Below are positions 17,801-25,490 of a stretch of 27,943 bases of DNA, piece by piece (the first letter of the stretch is position 1; every line of letters begins with the position of its first letter). The notes below the pieces were generated by a model. That model ran no database searches. It was not told the DNA's origin and worked only from the letters and a program-made list of their open reading frames with translations. The translations under genes and the position numbers were made by a program. This stretch comes from CAZNVB01 sp964651495 (GTDB lineage Bacteria > Acidobacteriota > Aminicenantia > Aminicenantales > UBA8522): NCBI GenBank assembly GCA_964651495.1, contig CAZYWP010000026.1:1-27943 (forward strand), written 5' to 3'.

Positions 17801-17981
17801 TGGTCGGGTCGTAGGCCGTATCCTGCGCGGGAGGGTAGGACGACCAGGCCCCGACCGAGCCGCTCTCGAAATCGAAAACATAAGTGAAGCGGTCGAGTTG
17901 GGCCTCCGGATTTTGGGCCAGCAGCGAACCCGGAAGGGCCGCAAGACATGAGATTAGCCTAAGCAATAGCCTGATCTTCAT
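14874..17981 (-). CDS. HepC: secreted heparinase II/III-like polysaccharide lyase
   Basis: The ATG at 17981 is preferred to the one at 17999, because TTGGAG lies six bases upstream and the product then starts with a clean signal peptide (MKIRLLLRLISCLAALPG, cleavage after LLA). The 1035-residue product has the same modules as HepB: an N-terminal domain with SVGAWSSYPPAQDTAYDP, ending LALDDIRITG, then an Ig-like segment, toroid and beta-sandwich. Key residues are His490 in SDTSNWISHVTGGG, Tyr542 and Asn544 in YGEGYAYHNFTMQT, NHQHFDQGTFFL (680-691) and GGHNCILPDGN (His723, Asn724). The motif numbering matches HepB almost exactly, which supports a recent duplication. It is downstream of the prolyl oligopeptidase gene after about 70 bases that contain only a short stem-loop. 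Confidence 0.9.
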   Translation of the reverse strand: MKIRLLLRLISCLAALPGSLLAQNPEAQLDRFTYVFDFESGSVGAWSSYPPAQDTAYDPTIWVKKMPGNAGLALVREIIPNRPIDYAFGVRKKLSILVDQGSRISFRYTVKNYGKTDGIIVKLALADGSSRETKLPAGENQAWQQADISLAELPGLEKAKKLAAVAVMAVCLQADPESRLKLALDDIRITGWRPKTFLIQEPPVHRLEEFSLDIAGIHYEEGSEIRIKGTFAGDADRAEIKISDIFGERRPLGLPLKKRPDRSFESLISSRRLGPGLWRAEISGRRGREEFSPASLVFLVRSKTAPREHPRLLLTREDQTRLQKSILSGRPREIWEKLRETARALRARYDPADFNYNLDAYDEVFWLPTYSGYAGTIRTLASYARANGFVYGLSGDREAGDAARRALLKMAEWPSYVHSHILNQGQFTYWPAGLVLLDLALGYDLVYDLLATEERQKIAASLYHKGITEVFKEYVRDNRVSSDTSNWISHVTGGGILSALAVAGEYGDAELEPYLTGMILKVAELVRSTFDRDGHYGEGYAYHNFTMQTLSEIMPVLEAHFGIAFPEKVFRSHLYLPYQMNAGSKEIYDFGDTGNKLVPLNNFAYVLKKSRDPLLRWLYDLTPGEAEADLIFFDDTIKPQGPAAGLPLTRLFRDTGTAIFRSGFGNDDFVFVFRAGPFYNHQHFDQGTFFLRDLGRDFIVEGGKTDYYNDPWYQGFFIQPGGHNCILPDGNEECQRAGDLLNDVPAWQSSARITDYLENPDGVFLSADLTPLYQGKFQTLRRSILYLAPRTIILIDQGEGAEGVRQMDLRFHAPRKDDIKATAGEAEISRGDRALFIRTLQPSDIRTEIRKRPLSLSEFGAENPITMTARGFLELSADIRNGRSQVVNGLGTESGIIRNIRQNENEGCLELEIEGSQYFISRAEGRTYEANGVTTDALALCLQEGRLTALRVSEIRAAGRTLFQSELPVSVFLKKGDHTIEMRAWSSRPARVQIDCPAKPNMVKMNGRPIQTWSYSNTKVGLTLPEEGSTFLLDF

Positions 17982-18014
17982 ATGTTTCTCCAATGACATG
18001 ACCTCGAACGCACT

Positions 18015-18047
18015 CCGAGCGACGACAGCGGTCGAAACGCTGCTCGG
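18015..18047 (-). other. Bulged stem-loop between prolyl oligopeptidase and HepC genes
   Basis: CCGAGC at 18015-18020 pairs with GCTCGG at 18042-18047. Inside it, AGCG at 18027-18030 pairs with CGCT at 18038-18041 around a 7-base loop, leaving a 6-base bulge on one side. There is no T-run, so it is not a standard terminator. It may protect or stabilise mRNA ends, or be chance in GC-rich DNA. Confidence 0.25.
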
Positions 18048-18050
18048 CTG

Positions 18051-19911
18051 TCAGTATATGACCTGCGCGCCGATGTTATAGAAAAAGAACGACCACTTGT
18101 CGGCGACCTGTTCGATGGCCTTGGTCGTGCTGCTAGCGCCGTGCCCGGACCAGGTGTCGATCCGGATCAGGACGGGGTTCTTGCCCTTGTGTTTCTCCTG
18201 GAGGGTGGCGATGAATTTGAAGGAGTGGGCGGGCACGACGCGGTCGTCGTGGTCGGCTGTCGTCACCAGCGTAGCCGGATAGCTCACTCCGTCCTTGATG
18301 TTGTGGAGAGGCGAGTAGGCATAGAGAAATTTGAACTGCTCGGGATTGTCGCTCGACCCATATTCGACCGTCCAGCCCCAGCCCACGGTGTATTTGTGGA
18401 AGCGTAGCATGTCCATAACCCCCACGGCCGGAAAAGCCACCCTGAACAGGTCCGGCCGCTGGGTCATGCACGCTCCGACAAGCAGCCCCCCGTTGGAGGC
18501 GCCGGCGATGGCCAGCTTGTCCTTTGAAGTATATCTTTCCCGGATGAGATACTCGGCCGCGGCGATGAAGTCGTCGAACACATTTTGCTTCTTCTCGAAC
18601 ATCCCGGCCTTATGCCAGGACTCGCCGTATTCGCCCCCGCCCCTGAGGTTGGCCGAAGCATAGATCCCTCCGTTTTCGAGCAGGATGAGGTTGGAGACGT
18701 TGAAACCCGGTGTCGTGCTGACGTTGAACCCGCCATAAGCATAGAGGTAAGCGGGGTTCTTGCCGTCGAGCTTCAAGCCTTTCTTCTGGACGATGAACAT
18801 CGGGACCTTGGTCCCGTCTTTGCTGGGGTAGAAAACCTTCCTGGTTTCAAAATCGTTCGGATTGAACTTGACCTCGGTCTTACGAAACATTTCTGACGTC
18901 CCGGCGGCGATGTCATAATTGTAGATCGTCGGGGGATAGGTGAAAGAGGAGAAAGTATAGAACATGGTCGTGTCATCTTTTTTTCCGCTGATGTCGGCGC
19001 TGCCCAACGCCGGCAGCCCGATCTCCTTCTCCAGGTTCCCGGAGAGGTCATGCTGGTAAATGCGCGTACTGGCGTCCTTGAGGTAAGAGACGAACAGCCT
19101 GCCGCCGATGACCGCGGCGCCGGTGAGCACATCGGGCTTCTCCGGAACGACGGGCGCCCAGTTCTCCCTGGCCGGATTTTTTGTGGCCACCAGCATGATC
19201 CTGTTGTTGGGAGCCTCGATGTCGGTGATGATCAAGAGCTTGTCATCGAGGTTGTCGATCACCGTGGTATTATTTTCGAATCCCTGGACNNNNNNNNNNN
19301 NNNNNNNNNNNNNNNNNNNNNNNNNNNNNNNNNNNNNNNNNNNNNNNNNNNNNNNNNNNNNNNNNNNNNNNNNNNNNNNNNNNNNNNNNCCAGTCGGAGC
19401 CTCCCTCGGAGCGGGAATAGGCCGCGTAGTGGTCGTCGTTGGAATACCCGACTAGGCCGGCCCGCGTCGTCCCATCAGGAGAGAGTGTGTTGGGGTCGAG
19501 TAAGACCCTGGGCTCGCCGTCGAGGCCCTTTTGAACATAAATGACACTCTGGTTCTGGAGTCCGTCGTTTTTGGAAAAAACGTAATACTCGCCCACCCGA
19601 CGGGGTGCAGAGTAGCGAGGGTAATTATAGATTTCGGTCAGCCGGGCGCGGATCTGCTCGCGATAAGGAATCCTCGCCAGGTAGTCGAAGGTCACCTTAT
19701 TTTGGGCTTCGACCCATTGCCGGACGTTTTCAGCCTTGTCGTCCTCCAGCCAGCGGTAGGAGTCGGCGACCTTCGTCCCGAAATAGTCATCGACGACATC
19801 GACTTTGTCGGTGACCGGGTAGGTCAGGCCTGCCTGCCGGCCTTGGCAGCCGGCAATCATTAGAATTGATACAAGGAAGGGAATAAAAAGAGACCACTTT
19901 TTTTCTCTCAT
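18051..19911 (-). CDS. Prolyl oligopeptidase (S9A) lipoprotein, interrupted by assembly gap
   Basis: The start at 19911 has GAGG five bases upstream and gives MREKKWSLFIPFLVSILMIAGC, a lipoprotein signal with the lipobox IAGC; a longer frame from 19971 merely overlaps the HepD stop. Before the gap are 174 residues of the N-terminal region and propeller (DDYFGTKVADSYRWLEDD, YSRSEGGSDW). After it, 412 residues complete the propeller and the alpha/beta-hydrolase domain. The triad is visible: Ser in GASNGG (codon 18495-18497), Asp in TTADHDDRVVP (18241-18254) and His in SGHGAS (18141-18143). The enzyme family cleaves short peptides after proline. About 110-125 residues appear to be missing compared with the usual size near 700, and the frame does not close across the 100 Ns. 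It is one gene, not two. Confidence 0.92.
19290..19389. other. Run of exactly 100 N (scaffold gap)
   Basis: One hundred undetermined bases lie inside the prolyl oligopeptidase gene. The round number is typical of a placeholder for a gap of unknown size. The reading frame changes across it (1861 bases from start to stop, not divisible by three), and family length suggests the true gap is about 330-375 bases. Confidence 0.97.
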
Positions 19912-19967
19912 CAAATCCTCTTTCTTGAGAAATAGGTGCTCGGGGATTTCGAGCTGATTACCCTCCT

Positions 19968-22900
19968 TCATCGCCCTGAGACCCTGAGCCTGACCTCGCC
20001 GGGGGGAAGCGAGAACCGGAGGACGCGGCGGGCTGCGTCGTACTTTATATCCTGCAGCGTCCGGCCGTTCAAAATAACCCGGCCGCGCTTAGATTCAGCG
20101 CTTAAAGAGACGGCTGTTTCCTCTTCCAGGTTGGCCTCCAGAATCAGATCGTCTTTTTCCCAGCGGAGGTGGCCGAAAAACGGGTTATCTGATTCGAGGA
20201 CGGCAGCACCCGCTTTCCGGAGCACCGTTCCCCCCGCCATCAGGATTTCTTCCGCCGAGCTCGAGGCCAGGATGAGGGCGTTGCTCGACCATTCGCCGAG
20301 GGAAACGGAGGAACCCAGGTTCAAGACCAGAGCAATTCCTGGATCAGCGTTGCTCGGTCTGATCGATACCGACTCCATTCCTTGTGAGATTTCGAACGGG
20401 GGAGGGGCCCCGTCCGGCGTCGCCGTAAGAAGGTCGGCAAAAACGAGTCTCCGGCCCTCCGTCTTCCGCGAGATTTGGAGATAGCCCCTTTCGACGAGAG
20501 GCCGGGAGGAATACTGGTAGAGAAAATGAGGCTCGCTCATAACCTCCTTGACGGCCCCTTCCGGAGAGAGATGGAACATGTGGAGAGCCGCCCGGCCTTT
20601 GCTGACCTTGCTCGTCTCCTGTCCGGCGCCGATATCCTTTTTCCATTTGGTGTGGAAGAGACGGTTGACTTCGACGTCGGCCGCTGCGGGAATGACCTCG
20701 TCGACGAGCAGGACGGCCCTGGGTTTGATGTAGATGATGTTTCGCCGCAGCCGCCGGATTTCATCCAGGTAGATTTTCTCCAGGTTCCCCGCTACAAAGG
20801 CGAAGGCCGGCGTGTCGAGCCAGTTGAGCAGCCGGGCCTGGTCGGTCATCCCGGCGGCGAAGCCTCTGGGGTCGCCGACCTTCTGGCTCTGCGGGTTCCG
20901 GTTGAGGAGGAAGGTGTTGTGGCTGATGGCCTGGATGGCATGGCTGCGGTAAACCGGATCGTCGTAGTAATGATGTTCGCCGTCGTAGCGCTCTTCCAGG
21001 AAGATTTCGCCGTGGTCGGCCAGGTAGAAAGAGCCCTGGTCCATATGCTGGTGGTTGAAAAAGGGCCCGCTGCGAAAGACGAAGATGAAGTCGTCTTCTT
21101 TCCAGCCCGACCTGAAGACGGCGGTCCCGACATCGGGGAAGAAGCGGACGTCGCCCAGCCCGGCCGGATCCTGCGGCGGGATGTCGTCCGTTTCGTGCAG
21201 GACCTCCTGCAGGGTGTCGATTTCCTTGAGGCTGCCGTAGAGCCAGGCAAGGGACGCATCGCGGGAGAGTTCGAGGAGCCAGGCCCAGCTGTTCAGCGGG
21301 CCGTTTTCGGTGCCAATCCACCAGGCCTGGGCCTCCTGCTTGAGGTAACTTTCGGTGTCACCGAACCCGAAGGAGGTATTTTTCTGAACGATGGACGTCC
21401 ATAGCGTCTCCAGGTGGGAGCCGACGAACGGCGCCGAGAGGTCGAGGCCGAAAATCCTCTTGAGGGCGGGGACGGTCCGGGCGAACGACTGCATGGCGAA
21501 ATTGTAATAGCGGAAGCCCTCCCCGTAAGAGCCGTCCCGGCCGAAGACCGTGGAGATATATTTTTGCTCCTTGAGGATGAACCCGGTCAGCCAAGGCTCC
21601 AGGTCTCCCAGCCCCGCCGGATCGTCGCCGGCCAGGGCCAGGAGAGCCACCAGGGCTCCGCCGGCGATATGGCTGATCCAGTTCGACGAGTTGCTCGTCA
21701 CCTGATTGTCCTCGACATAGGTCCGGTAGGCGGGATCGACGTAGTTCTGGAGAAGGCCGGCGCGCACCACCCTCCGTTCGTCCTCGGAGAATAGGTCATA
21801 GACTGCATCATAGGCGGCGGCGTAGGCGTCGGCGAACTCGCCCAGCGGATAATACGTGTGGAATCCGCGCGCCTCCATCCAGGGATGGTTCCACTGTGGC
21901 CAGGACGCCAGCCGGAGAAGGAGGGCTTTGATAAACGGGCCCGCTTGGTCGTCCCGGCCGCTCAGGTGAGTCACGGCGTTAGTGAACAGCGCTTCCCGAA
22001 AGGCCATAAAGCGATCCCTGTACCAGGCGGGCAGGCTGGCGATCCAGTCGCGGTCCGGGAACTGGTCGACGTCGAAGGCGATCTTGTCCGGGATGATCTG
22101 CTCCCGGTAAGACTTGGCGCGCGTGAGAAAGCGGTCGAGGACGGGCTGAAACCGCGGGCTGAGGAGCCGCCTCCGGAAATCATCGATCTCATCCGCGCCG
22201 CAGAGGATGCGGGGATGCGCCGGCATCCCCTCCTGCGGTTCGACAAATAGCGTGAACTGTGTCTGCGAGAGGAGTGTTTTTTGCCGCCGGGCGCTGATCA
22301 TGCCGACATAAAGCCCGGCCGGAAATCGGTCGGCCGTAATGGCGATGTCCCGGCTCTTCCAGCGGCGCTGCGCATCCGGGTGGAGAGGGGATGTCGAAAT
22401 AACCCTGTCCCGATCGGAGAATGGGCAAATGGTCAGAACGACATCGTCCGGCGAAAAATCCAGGGTGCCAAGGAGACTGAACGCGCCCCCCTGCCGGTAA
22501 TGCTTGAGCACGATCTTTTCCTTCCATTCGCTGAGCCCGGCCGCTTCCGGCTCAAGGAAGACGAATTCCTTCTCTCTGAGGGCGCGGACCTCGATATCAT
22601 CGAGTCCCAGATAGGACGGCATGGAGGGGTCGGCTTTCTCGATTCGAACAGTCACCGCCAGAGCGGTCAGGCGGACGCTTTCAGTCCGGGCGGGGATTTG
22701 TCCCTGCGCCGTCAGGTCATCCCAAGTCACTCTCACCTCGGTCCATTCATTCCGCGGCGGGTCCGGCTTCCGGTAGCTCAGGCGGCTGCCATCGGAGAGG
22801 GGCAAGTGGACGAGAAGCTCGGGGCAGCGTTCGGTCGTTTTGAGATGGTAGCGGAAGCGAAGGGAGAAACTCCGGTCAAGGACGAGGTCGAGAAGCTTGA

Positions 22901-23195
22901 CCGCGCCCAGCAGCTGGTCCTCGTTCCATTGGGGTTCCGCCTTGATGACAAGGCACTTTCCTGTGTCCTCCGGCCGGACCTTGCCCGGATAAATGTAGGG
23001 GTCGTAGGCGGTGTCCTGGTTGGGGGGGTAGGAAGCCCAGGCATTGAGCTCGCCGGCTTCGAAGTCCTCCGTGTAAGTGAAGGCCCGCAGGCGAGACCGG
23101 TCGTCAGCAGAAGCGGCGGAAGAAAAGGCCAGGGCGACGGTCAGCCCGAGAATAAGAAAAAACACAAAGGGCAGCATTGATTCAGTCCTTTTCAT
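19968..23195 (-). CDS. HepD: secreted heparinase II/III-like polysaccharide lyase
   Basis: This 1075-residue protein is the first and largest of the four paralogues. The ATG at 23195 is chosen because it gives a signal peptide with a charged n-region (MKRTESMLPF...SSAASA); an ATG at 23177 with AAAAGGA upstream is the alternative. The N-terminal domain has ELNAWASYPPNQDTAYDP, like HepA, and ends LGLDDIEV. Toroid landmarks are SNSSNWISHIAGG (His509) and YGEGFRYYNFAMQS; the beta-sandwich has NHQHMDQGSFYL (from 714) and ISHNTFLLNRN. Unlike HepA it keeps the Asn in both of the last-named motif types, so it is probably an active lyase. The start overlaps the stop of a decayed oxidoreductase fragment (ATGA, 23192-23195). 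Confidence 0.9.
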   Translation of the reverse strand: MKRTESMLPFVFFLILGLTVALAFSSAASADDRSRLRAFTYTEDFEAGELNAWASYPPNQDTAYDPYIYPGKVRPEDTGKCLVIKAEPQWNEDQLLGAVKLLDLVLDRSFSLRFRYHLKTTERCPELLVHLPLSDGSRLSYRKPDPPRNEWTEVRVTWDDLTAQGQIPARTESVRLTALAVTVRIEKADPSMPSYLGLDDIEVRALREKEFVFLEPEAAGLSEWKEKIVLKHYRQGGAFSLLGTLDFSPDDVVLTICPFSDRDRVISTSPLHPDAQRRWKSRDIAITADRFPAGLYVGMISARRQKTLLSQTQFTLFVEPQEGMPAHPRILCGADEIDDFRRRLLSPRFQPVLDRFLTRAKSYREQIIPDKIAFDVDQFPDRDWIASLPAWYRDRFMAFREALFTNAVTHLSGRDDQAGPFIKALLLRLASWPQWNHPWMEARGFHTYYPLGEFADAYAAAYDAVYDLFSEDERRVVRAGLLQNYVDPAYRTYVEDNQVTSNSSNWISHIAGGALVALLALAGDDPAGLGDLEPWLTGFILKEQKYISTVFGRDGSYGEGFRYYNFAMQSFARTVPALKRIFGLDLSAPFVGSHLETLWTSIVQKNTSFGFGDTESYLKQEAQAWWIGTENGPLNSWAWLLELSRDASLAWLYGSLKEIDTLQEVLHETDDIPPQDPAGLGDVRFFPDVGTAVFRSGWKEDDFIFVFRSGPFFNHQHMDQGSFYLADHGEIFLEERYDGEHHYYDDPVYRSHAIQAISHNTFLLNRNPQSQKVGDPRGFAAGMTDQARLLNWLDTPAFAFVAGNLEKIYLDEIRRLRRNIIYIKPRAVLLVDEVIPAAADVEVNRLFHTKWKKDIGAGQETSKVSKGRAALHMFHLSPEGAVKEVMSEPHFLYQYSSRPLVERGYLQISRKTEGRRLVFADLLTATPDGAPPPFEISQGMESVSIRPSNADPGIALVLNLGSSVSLGEWSSNALILASSSAEEILMAGGTVLRKAGAAVLESDNPFFGHLRWEKDDLILEANLEEETAVSLSAESKRGRVILNGRTLQDIKYDAARRVLRFSLPPGEVRLRVSGR

Positions 23196-23371
23196 TCTCC
23201 TGTGATTTCCTTCAGCCGCACCGGCCTTTTTTCTTTCTGCGAGACCCGCGCAGCATCGACGATGGCGATGAGCTCAAGCATCTCCTCTTCGACGCCGGTC
23301 CCAAAAAGAAGCTGGGCCAGGCTGAGGGAGTGGATCTGGGCGGCCAGAGTTTTCCAGCCGCCGCGGCATGT
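23192..23371 (-). pseudogene. C-terminal fragment resembling a Gfo/Idh/MocA oxidoreductase
   Basis: An open frame of 59 codons runs from just after a TAA (23374-23372) to a TGA that overlaps the HepD ATG. Its third codon positions are strongly G/C, and the peptide contains KTLAAQIHSLSLAQLLFG and LELIAIVDAARVSQKEKRPV, a pattern like the last helix and tail of Gfo/Idh/MocA proteins (LELIxAxxxSAxxGRPV). It has no plausible start codon of its own. A different frame from the ATG at 23379, which has an excellent AAGGAG upstream (23391-23386), reads into unlikely sequence. I infer the 5' nine-tenths of the gene was deleted, leaving the original start region and the tail out of frame. Identification from a short tail is tentative. 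Confidence 0.5.
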
Positions 23372-23419
23372 TTATTCATCCTTTTCTCCTTGATGAAAAA
23401 GGTCTCCAGGCAGCCGGGA

Positions 23420-24553
23420 TCATCCCGCTTTCCTGAGCTCGGCGCAGGTGATGCCGCGGGGGTTGAAACACTTGTTGCAGGAGATGCACTCGGAGCGACG
23501 GACTTCCCCCGAGTGGAATCGGCGGACGAGAAAGGGCTCCCGAATCAAAGGCCGGCTGAGAGAAATGAGGTCGGCCTTTCCTTCACGGATGATCCGCTCC
23601 ATTACGGAAAAGGTCCTCAGGCCTCCCAGCCCAAAAACCGGAACCCGGACAGCGGCTTTAATGAGAGCGGCGTTGACGACAAAATAACCTTCCTCCTCCT
23701 CGGCGCGCCTACCGGGCCAGACCGACCCTCTTCCCGCCTCCGACATCCCGCCGCTCACCTCGATGCCGTTGATCCCGGCCGCTTCCAGCATTGTGGCGGC
23801 GGCGATACTGTCTTCGCTAGTCAATCCCCCGGCCAGAAAATCGGACGAGTTGAGTTTGACGATCACGGGGAATTCCCCGCCGGCCCTCTCTTTAATGCCG
23901 CGGACGATCTCGATGATCACGCGGCTGCGATTTTCGATCGTCCCGCCCCATTCGTCTTCCCGCCGGTTTGTGTAGGGAGAGAGGAAGGCGCTCAGGAGAT
24001 ATCCGTGGGCGGCGTGGACTTGGACGCCGTCAAACCCGGCTCGCCTGGCCCGTTCTCCGGCGGCCACAAAAGCGGCGATCAGGGCGCGGATCTCTTCCGA
24101 GGTCATCGCCCTCGGCATGACCTTGAAGACGGGCTCATAGACCGCCGAAGGAGCGACAGGAGTGCAGCCGCAGATCTTCTCCTTGGTCTGCCGCCCGGCG
24201 TGGGCAATCTGAAGAAAGACGCGGGAGGGATATTCGTGCACGGCACGGGGAATCAGGCTCAGTCCAGCCAAGAGCCGGTCGTCATCGACGCCGATCTGCC
24301 GCGGACTGGCTTTTCCCGAGAGAGCGATGTAGGCATGCCCCGTGATGATCAGTCCGACTTCTCCCTCGGCGAGCTGCCGGAAGAGTGAGACCTGGCGGGG
24401 GCTGATCGAGCCGTCCTCTCCGGCCATGAAGTCGTGGGTGGCCGACCGGACAAACCGGTTCGGAATCGCCGCCCGTCCAACCCGGATGGGGGTGAAAAGG
24501 ATAGAATGCGGGAGGGGATTTGAGCGCTCGCTTGGTTCAACGCTTGTAGACAT
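23420..24553 (-). CDS. NADH:flavin oxidoreductase (Old Yellow Enzyme family)
   Basis: The likely start is the ATG at 24553, which overlaps the end of the methyltransferase gene by 17 bases, giving 377 residues; a longer frame to 24697 would lie inside that gene. The TIM-barrel FMN protein shows family motifs LFTPIRVGRAAIPNRFVRSA, QIAHAGRQTKEK, VQVHAAHGYLLSAFLSPYTN with following RREDEWGG, and FGLGGL near the phosphate site. The C-terminus has a four-cysteine cluster, CISCNKCFNPRGITC, similar to the iron-sulfur ligands of the dienoyl-CoA reductase branch, but without the FAD/NAD domain that follows there. It probably reduces an activated double bond or a quinone; the substrate is unknown. It is cytoplasmic, with no signal seen. 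Confidence 0.9.
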   Translation of the reverse strand: MSTSVEPSERSNPLPHSILFTPIRVGRAAIPNRFVRSATHDFMAGEDGSISPRQVSLFRQLAEGEVGLIITGHAYIALSGKASPRQIGVDDDRLLAGLSLIPRAVHEYPSRVFLQIAHAGRQTKEKICGCTPVAPSAVYEPVFKVMPRAMTSEEIRALIAAFVAAGERARRAGFDGVQVHAAHGYLLSAFLSPYTNRREDEWGGTIENRSRVIIEIVRGIKERAGGEFPVIVKLNSSDFLAGGLTSEDSIAAATMLEAAGINGIEVSGGMSEAGRGSVWPGRRAEEEEGYFVVNAALIKAAVRVPVFGLGGLRTFSVMERIIREGKADLISLSRPLIREPFLVRRFHSGEVRRSECISCNKCFNPRGITCAELRKAG

Positions 24554-25412
24554 AAATCGTATGGTCTTGCCCCGTCCCATCCTGGAGCGTAACATAATTA
24601 ATTTCATTCTTTTCCCACCCGGGAATGGAGTAGTTATGTGAGATGACGGGGGTACCCGGCTTGAGCTGCGCCTCGAGCAGGGGACGGAGAATCTCATTGG
24701 ATTCCGGGAGCAGGTAGAGGACCACCACCGTGGCGGCGGAGAAGTCCGCCTTCATTACGTCCTGCAAACGGAACTCCACCAGGGCGTCCACTCCCGCCTC
24801 CCGGGCCGCCCGGTTCGACTCCTCGATCAGCTGGGGGTCGATATCGATACCCACGCCCCGCGTCCCGAATTTTCTGGCCGCGGTGATGACGAGGCGGCCG
24901 TCGCCGCACCCGAGGTCGAAGAGAAGGTCATTCGCGTCCACCTGGCCCAGCTCGAGCATTTTCTCAACCACCACCATGGGAGTGGGGACAAAGGGAGCCA
25001 GGTCGACGACTCCGAAAAGACCGTGCGACCCGCTGTAGAGCTCGAGTCTGTCGTCCTCGTCGTAGCGGAAAGAATAGGAGAGGCCGCACTCGAGCCGGTA
25101 GCTGACCGTCTCGTCGCCGCGGCCGAAGTCGATATCCATCTCGCCGGCGCAGGGCCAGCGGTCGAGGCCGTCCGGCTTGAGGAGATGCGGCACGGGCCGG
25201 GCGTCGGCCGAAAGGCGGCGCAGGGAATAGCGGACGGTGTCTTTGGTCAGGTTGCGGATGGTCGTCTCTTTTTTCCCCTGGGCCGCAGCCTGGGCTGGAG
25301 CGGGCAAGACCGGTGTGGCTCCCCCTGCTGGCAACGGCAGCAAGGATAAAAAGAATAAAGAGATGACGCCGAGGGCTCCGAGGAAATCAGCCCCGTGTGT
25401 TCTTTTATTCAT
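24537..25412 (-). CDS. Exported protein with class I SAM methyltransferase domain
   Basis: This 291-residue protein begins with an n-region MNKRTHG, a hydrophobic stretch (about 10-28) and an Ala/Pro-rich segment, which looks like a signal peptide or anchor. Residues 48-130 form an unassigned beta-rich region. A Rossmann methyltransferase domain follows, with VPTPMVVVEKMLELG, motif I LLFDLGCGDGRLVITAA (about 163-179), an acidic SAM ribose contact in GVGIDID and a motif LYLLPESNEILRPL. The pattern resembles the FAM173/ATPSCKMT-like lysine methyltransferase group. Methyltransferases need cytoplasmic SAM, so export would be surprising; the N-terminus could instead be an anchor with the catalytic domain inside. 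AAAGGA lies upstream. It is co-directional with the OYE gene and overlaps its start. Confidence 0.85.
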   Translation of the reverse strand: MNKRTHGADFLGALGVISLFFLSLLPLPAGGATPVLPAPAQAAAQGKKETTIRNLTKDTVRYSLRRLSADARPVPHLLKPDGLDRWPCAGEMDIDFGRGDETVSYRLECGLSYSFRYDEDDRLELYSGSHGLFGVVDLAPFVPTPMVVVEKMLELGQVDANDLLFDLGCGDGRLVITAARKFGTRGVGIDIDPQLIEESNRAAREAGVDALVEFRLQDVMKADFSAATVVVLYLLPESNEILRPLLEAQLKPGTPVISHNYSIPGWEKNEINYVTLQDGTGQDHTIYVYKR

Positions 25413-25490
25413 CTTCCTGTCCTTTGAGGCTGGAAGCTTAGTTTATAGCACAAGCCGGGAGCGGGTTCAATTTCGGGAAGCGCGCCAAGG

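Noticed and set aside
23212..23379. 55-codon frame starting at the ATG at 23379 with a strong Shine-Dalgarno sequence
   Set aside because: The start site looks real, but the peptide is Ser/Arg/Lys-rich and unlike a protein. The coding signal over the same bases is in another frame, so I treat it as part of a decayed gene.
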